Shown here: in pieces, positions 57,101 to 63,100 of the stretch | Numbering within the stretch: the stretch's first letter is position 1 | Layout of the letters: each line of letters starts with the position of its first letter | NCBI GenBank assembly: GCA_905178155.1 | Contig: CAJINV010000009.1 | Span: 2,767,373-2,831,372, forward strand | DNA from: Amoebophrya sp. A120 | Taxonomy: Eukaryota > Sar > Dinophyceae > Syndiniales > Amoebophryaceae | Direction: 5' to 3' | Length of the DNA stretch: 64,000 nucleotides | Notes under the pieces: model-generated | The model's database searches: none | What the model saw: only the letters and a program-made list of their open reading frames with translations | What the model was told of the DNA's origin: nothing | Translations under genes and position numbers: made by a program

Positions 57101-60100
57101 GTGCTACCCGGCGGGAAGGACATTTGTCATGCGGAGTAGGTATCGTTCTACCAGGAAGCCCCCTAAAAAAAAAAATCTGTAATGCTAGGTCATGCATTAC
57201 AAGCATCGCGGCCGTGGGTAGTTATGCAAAATATGCATGACAATGACAAATCTTCTGGCAATCATCTACTTCACCAGACCCGACATATTTACATTTGATA
57301 GACTGCTCGTGGTATCCAATCTTGAACCGGATGTTGGTCCGGATCGTCAACTCCCACGAGTAGACAAAATTCCAGCGGTGCTTATTGCGAGGAACGATCC
57401 CCCCTCTCCATATCAACGCGGGACCTCTGCCGCTGGACTTGCGTACAACACAAATCAGCCCTGTGGGGATGGTTTTGGCCTAGGCGCTCAGCATGACAGA
57501 AGTCTATGCTGTAGGCCCAGCAGCATCAACCCCGCCGGCATAATGCGCGACGTCCTCTGAGTTTGCATTCTTGCAAGATGACGTGCGCGATGGATTTCTT
57601 GTGGCCACAAATAAGCATGACAAATTTCCAAACATATACGACCTTTTCAGTATGGGGAGGAGGGATTTTCTCCGACGATAATGCTCGTACTCCATTCGCT
57701 TCCGGACCGGGTACAACCAAGAGGCGAGAGCGTAGATTCCCAGGAGCGCTGAGACCGTCTCTAGAAGATCCTCGGCCACTAACACCAGCAAGGCAGCCTG
57801 CCCCAATGCAGTGTATCCGCCGTGGAGCACAACTATTTCGTCAGAAAATTCGCCGAGAAAGGGGACATCAGGCAAAATCGGCACGTGCAATTCTGTCTCC
57901 GCGACGCCTTCGGCACTCCACAGATCCACCTTCTTGGCGATGGCCTCGTCCCAATCTTCGTGCATGAACCCCTGCTTGACGCGCTTTACTTTTAGCGTTT
58001 CTACTTCGGGAACGCCTGGGTGGTGAATAACAGTTGCAGGGTGGTGTATCATGTGGACCGCATACCCTTTGTCCGGGTACCAGGTGTCGTCTGGATCCAA
58101 ATTTTTGGGTTGAGCCAACACCTCTCTTCCGTCAGGATGAGTTTCGTGGGCCCATTCCAAAATCCTCGGCTTTTCATAGTGTTCAAAGAAAAAGTTAAAA
58201 AACTTGTCTGGTACTTCATGATTAAAACCGAAATGCTCAACCTGCTGGCCTGCTTTTACAACACAGAAATCTGTGGCACAGGGTGCGAAAGGCTTAAAAC
58301 GTGGCTTGCGGCCTGCGGTAGGAGCTGTGGGCAGTATATTCAACAAACCAAGAGGAGCAACGAGCGCGCCACGACTGCTGCAGAAGGCCCAGGCACAAGA
58401 CGCCGCATCTCGTCGCACATCTTTAAGAACCCGCGGCCAACGACGCAGGCTGAGGTGGTGCAGGCGGCTGGCTGCAACTTTGTTTGTAGCCGCCTCCCGG
58501 GGAGTCATCGGCTATTTCTGTAGACTGTGACTGATAACTCGCGCGGCGCTTCAAAAATAAATGCTATGCGCACACCGGCCGCGGCAAGAGCGTGGGGGAA
58601 GGGCTGACGGTCAGGGCGCTTCATTCTCATCCCCAGGCCGCCGGCCGCAGGCAGGTGCCCGCCGCCAAATAGATTCAGCCTGCTGCGAAGGCGATAGCCC
58701 CACAACAGAACGCCCCGAAAGGTCGCGCGCCAAAGGCAAAGCGAACCAAAAGAAAAACACCCACCGGAACCAAACGCGGCGCAAGCAGGCAGCCGGCCAG
58801 GACGGCCAAGCGGCGCGGCCCCATAGGAGAAGCAAGGCGAAGAGCTGCGGGCCCGGGCCAACGCTAGCGCGACCGACATAGCTGGGGCAGGGGGGGGCTA
58901 CGGCCAGGAGGTGACGCAATGGCAACGAGCCGAGAAAATGCGCGAAACCACCGCGCCGCTTACGCTGTGCGCGTCGTGGCACAGGGCAAACAACTCCCGG
59001 GGACCAAAACCGAATGGGGGCGGCTCATGAAAATGGTTGGCCGAGGCAGGCCATGCTCTTCGCCGGTCGCTTCTTTCCTACCCATCGGCCGAGGACCGCT
59101 TTTCGGAAACAAAACCAAGCCACCGACCCGGCCCGCCGCCCCGCCCCCCGGAGAGACCGGCGCCAAAACCACCCAGCCCGGGCCAACCTGCTCGGCTTTG
59201 GCCTTTTACGGCGCCCAACGTTTGGCAAGCTGCCTAGGTAGCCTCTCAGGTTTTCGCGTAGTTTTCGCGCTTCGATTTGTTCCCGCTTTGCCTTCTAGCG
59301 CTTCGCCGCGAAAGCGCACTGAAGCGAATTGGCGCAAATTTTTTCCCACCTCATAGTCCGCGACCAAATGGCGCAGAGACTAACGCGCGACCAGCGCGCG
59401 CAGATATATCAACGCGACCCGCACCGCGATCAAATGAGCGGGCCCCGGCAGAGAACACCAGATGGAACCAGGGCGGGCGCTGGCGGGGTGAAAGGAAGTG
59501 GCGCAAGACTCCCCAAGCCCGGGCAAACGGAAACCAAAGCGGCAGATGAACAATAAAGCGCGCGCCCGCACCAAGCTGAGAGGGCGGCAAGCAATTCGCC
59601 CAGGGGCCGCCGGCCTGCCGAAAGCCCAGAAGAGGCAGCGGCCCACAAAGGTGGCCACCATGGCTGGGCAAGAACTAGGCCAGCAAGTCCGCGCGTCTTG
59701 CTATGGACCGGAGAACACGATGGCGGGGCACACACGAAAGGGCGCTGAGAAGCACAGAGCACGGCGAGAGAATGCACAGGCCCCAAGGAAACCGAGGCCG
59801 GACCCCCGGTCGCATACATCAGAAGAACACGCCCGCGGCTAGGCCAAGAAAAGGGAAGCGAACCACCAACGCCGCCACTTTTGGCACTGCTGCGCGTACT
59901 TGCCCAAACTTGCAGGGGGGATTGTGCCTCTAGATCTTTGCAAGCCGAGGGCGGCTACATTCAGGCCGATGCTTTGCGCGCCTCCGTCCCAACCATGCAT
60001 CCAAAAAGCGGCAGGCCTCTCTGCCAGGGACCTCGGTTACGTGGGCCAGTACCAGTAGCAGCCCTGTGCCAAGTCTTTACTTTGTGGCACTTCGGTCGCG

Positions 60101-63100
60101 TGAAATATGTGGCGCAGGAGGGCCGGCCGCGCGCTCCGGTCGGACTCGGATGGCGCCACCGGGCGAAGTACTCCTACTAGCTAGGGCACTCAGCGGAAAA
60201 ACTCTAGCACCTTGCTGCAGCCACGCAGCAGATGGAAGGCGCAATAAGGCGCCCTTGCGGTTTATTCCGTCCCCATGGAAAGAGCGGCCCACTTTTCGCG
60301 AGGTCGCTTCCCAAATTGAAATCTGGGAAGCGCGAAGCGCTGGACGAGTGCTGTGGTGCGCAAAAAAAGCCAGCAATACCCGCGAAAGCCAAATCTAAAC
60401 TCTGGAGAGAAGCAGGCAAAACGGGGCACAGTTGCGACCACTGCTGCGCGTTCCTCCCACTTCCCGAAAGCTGGCGTCAGCTGTGCCACGTCCTCAGAAG
60501 TTAGGCTTTGCAGTGGTTCAATGGCGCGCTTTGTGCGCCGTCTGCAGTTAGTATATAAGCTGTCTTCCTTGTAAGTAAATACTTAAAAAGGCGAAACACA
60601 TCCGCGCCGCGACAACTGGGCCTGCGACTCCGTGGGCTGCCTACTTTGAGTCGACATCAGCTTCACAGCTGCGATATAGTGCCTACATGATAAAACGGCG
60701 CACGTGCTGGCTAGCTCTTGTCGTCGGCTTTGTTTTATTCCCTTTGCCTATTCTCACAAACGAAACTCCTTAAGAGCCTCCCTTCTTAAGCCTTTCCCTT
60801 AGGACGCTTCTTAAAAAAGGGGGGGGGCGCGGAATCGATCAGGCCACGCGGCTTTATTTTTGCGCCGGCAGTGGGCTGCGTTTTTCTGTGTGCCTTGGCG
60901 CAAATTTTTACCAGCCAGAAAACCGCGCCCACAGCATGGGCGCTCATCCATGGGGAAAAATGAAGGCGATTTTTTTCAGGGAAATTTTTCAAGGAGCATC
61001 GTTAAGGGCATTCGCAAGGAGATCTTTAAGGGGACTGCTAAGGGCCGGGGGCCCGTCGAGCGGCCCACGCGATTTGGCCAGGAGACTGACAGGGCGCGAA
61101 GCCCTACCATGAACAGCACGGCCGCCAGGGACAACAACAGGGGGGCCAATACCTACGCGCAAGCCAGCCGGCAGGCTACCTACCTAGCACGCGGCCACCG
61201 GAAGGCCCCCTCGCAACAACCAGCAGACGCTACCTGGCGCGCGGCTGGCAACGAACCGGAACGCGGGCGGCAGACGGAGGGCAGCCAGTGTGGCAGCCGA
61301 CAGACTATCGTCGGCCGGAAGGCGAGCGGCAGACAGTCGGCAGGCCAGCGGCGCCCGATATGTAACTAAGGACACGGGCGGCAGCCGGCGGGCCCGCTAC
61401 CCAAAGGCGGCCGGGAGCCTAGCGCCAGCCGCCAGGCTCGCGGCTGTCGGTAGGCGAGCGGCGCCCGGCAAGAACGCGGGCGGCGCCAGAGGCGGCCCCC
61501 AGACTGCCGGCGAGCAGCCGGAAGGCTTGCGCGCGGCAGCCGACAGGCTAAGGACGGGCAGGCGGGCGGCAGGCTAGCAGCGGCCGGCAGGCTAGCGACG
61601 GCTGGGTAGCCCAGCGGCAGCCGGCCGGCTGGAAGCGGCCGGAAGGCTAGCACCGGCGGGCCGGCCCATGGGCTAGCAGCCGCTCGGCCCGCGGGCCAGC
61701 GCCAGCCGGCAGGCCGTCGATGGCCGACAGGCTAGCGGCGGGCGGCTGGTAGGCCCGCGGCAGCCGGCAGGGGGGCAAACAAACAGCGGCCGGAAGGCTA
61801 GCAGCGGCCGACAGGCTAGCGGCGGCCGGAAGGCTAGCTACTTAGCAGCGGCCGGCCCGTGGGCCAACAGGCAGCGGCCGGCCGGTTGGCTAACAGACAG
61901 CGGCCGGCCAGCAGTTTAGCGGCCGCCGGGAGGCCAGCTGCACCCACACAACACGCGCGCCAACGGCAGGCTGGCGGAAAGCAGCCGATAGAGGACTACC
62001 GGAACGCAGGCGGCAGGCTAGCTCCCTCGATGGCGCGGCAGGGGCAAGCAGCTGCCGGCCCGTCCCGCCAGCGGGTGGCGAGTAAGATGGCGGCCCGGCA
62101 GGCTATCCACATAGATAGCGCGGGCGGGGCACCCAAGCTGCTGGCGCGGGGCTGTCGAAAGCCGGCGCGCGAACGCACCCAGCACTTACACTGACACTGG
62201 GCCCCCTCTCCATGTCTCTTTGCAGTTTACTCAGTCACCGACGTACCGGTCGCAACCGACAATCCCAAGCCCAGGCGGGCTCAGCAGGGCTCGCCCCGCG
62301 GCTCCTTACATAAGCTGAGGCCGACTTCGCCATCCCCCTGCGGCGCCTTTCGCGCCATCGCCTACGCCATCACCTCCAGCAGAGCGATGCTACAACTTCA
62401 GGGCGAAATAAAACGTCTCCAATGTTCGCCAGTTGTGTTAGAACCTTTTTCCTGCGCCACAGATTTCTGTGTGGTACCCTTATACGATACGGTGTCGAGC
62501 CTGCGGCCTCCGCCACCGTCTACCCAGTTGTGCCAGGACTGCATCGATATGTCGCGCGTGGCGACATATTCCATACTAGTGTCGCCGTACTTGTTCGTCG
62601 TTTTGACATACTTTACGCCCAGTTCTCGCTCCAGTAAATCGGCCATCTGTCTCCCCTTTGCCGTCGATCGGTCAAACATCGTGTGCCCCTCGGCGTCGAT
62701 CTTTAGACTTCCAAAATGGCCGTAAGGTTCCCAGTCCTCCTCATACTCAAAGTCATCAGGAACCTGTGTCCCCGGAGGAAAGGGGATGGGGTACCCCACG
62801 TAGTACGGGTTAACACGGCTCGGCGCTTTAAGGACGATGTCCTTCTCGGTCCACGGCACTTTTGTCGTTGTCCCAGGGATCTTCTTCGGTGTATCGTAAG
62901 CGGGGACAGTCTCGTCCCAAGGCGCCTCTTTCCATTCCCCAGTCGGAACGGACTCAACGGTCTCCTCCACCTCCACCTCCTCTTCTGGTCTCCTAATGGC
63001 CAGCGCTATTTCGGTGCCGTCCGACTTTGTCAAGGTGCCATCGCGCATGTCGTAGTAGCGCCGCACCTCGTCCGCGTCTGCTACATCTTCATGCGGAACA

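Noticed and set aside
450-57300. CRISPR-like spaced repeats (GTCTGGGTCTGGAAGA recurring)
   Set aside because: The repeats are paired inverted ends of elements 250-300 bp long with 5-bp duplications, not direct repeats with uniform spacers.
58561-62194. Several 90-170 codon frames on both strands
   Set aside because: Lie in GC-rich, repetitive sequence of the insert; no domains, and composition explains the open frames.
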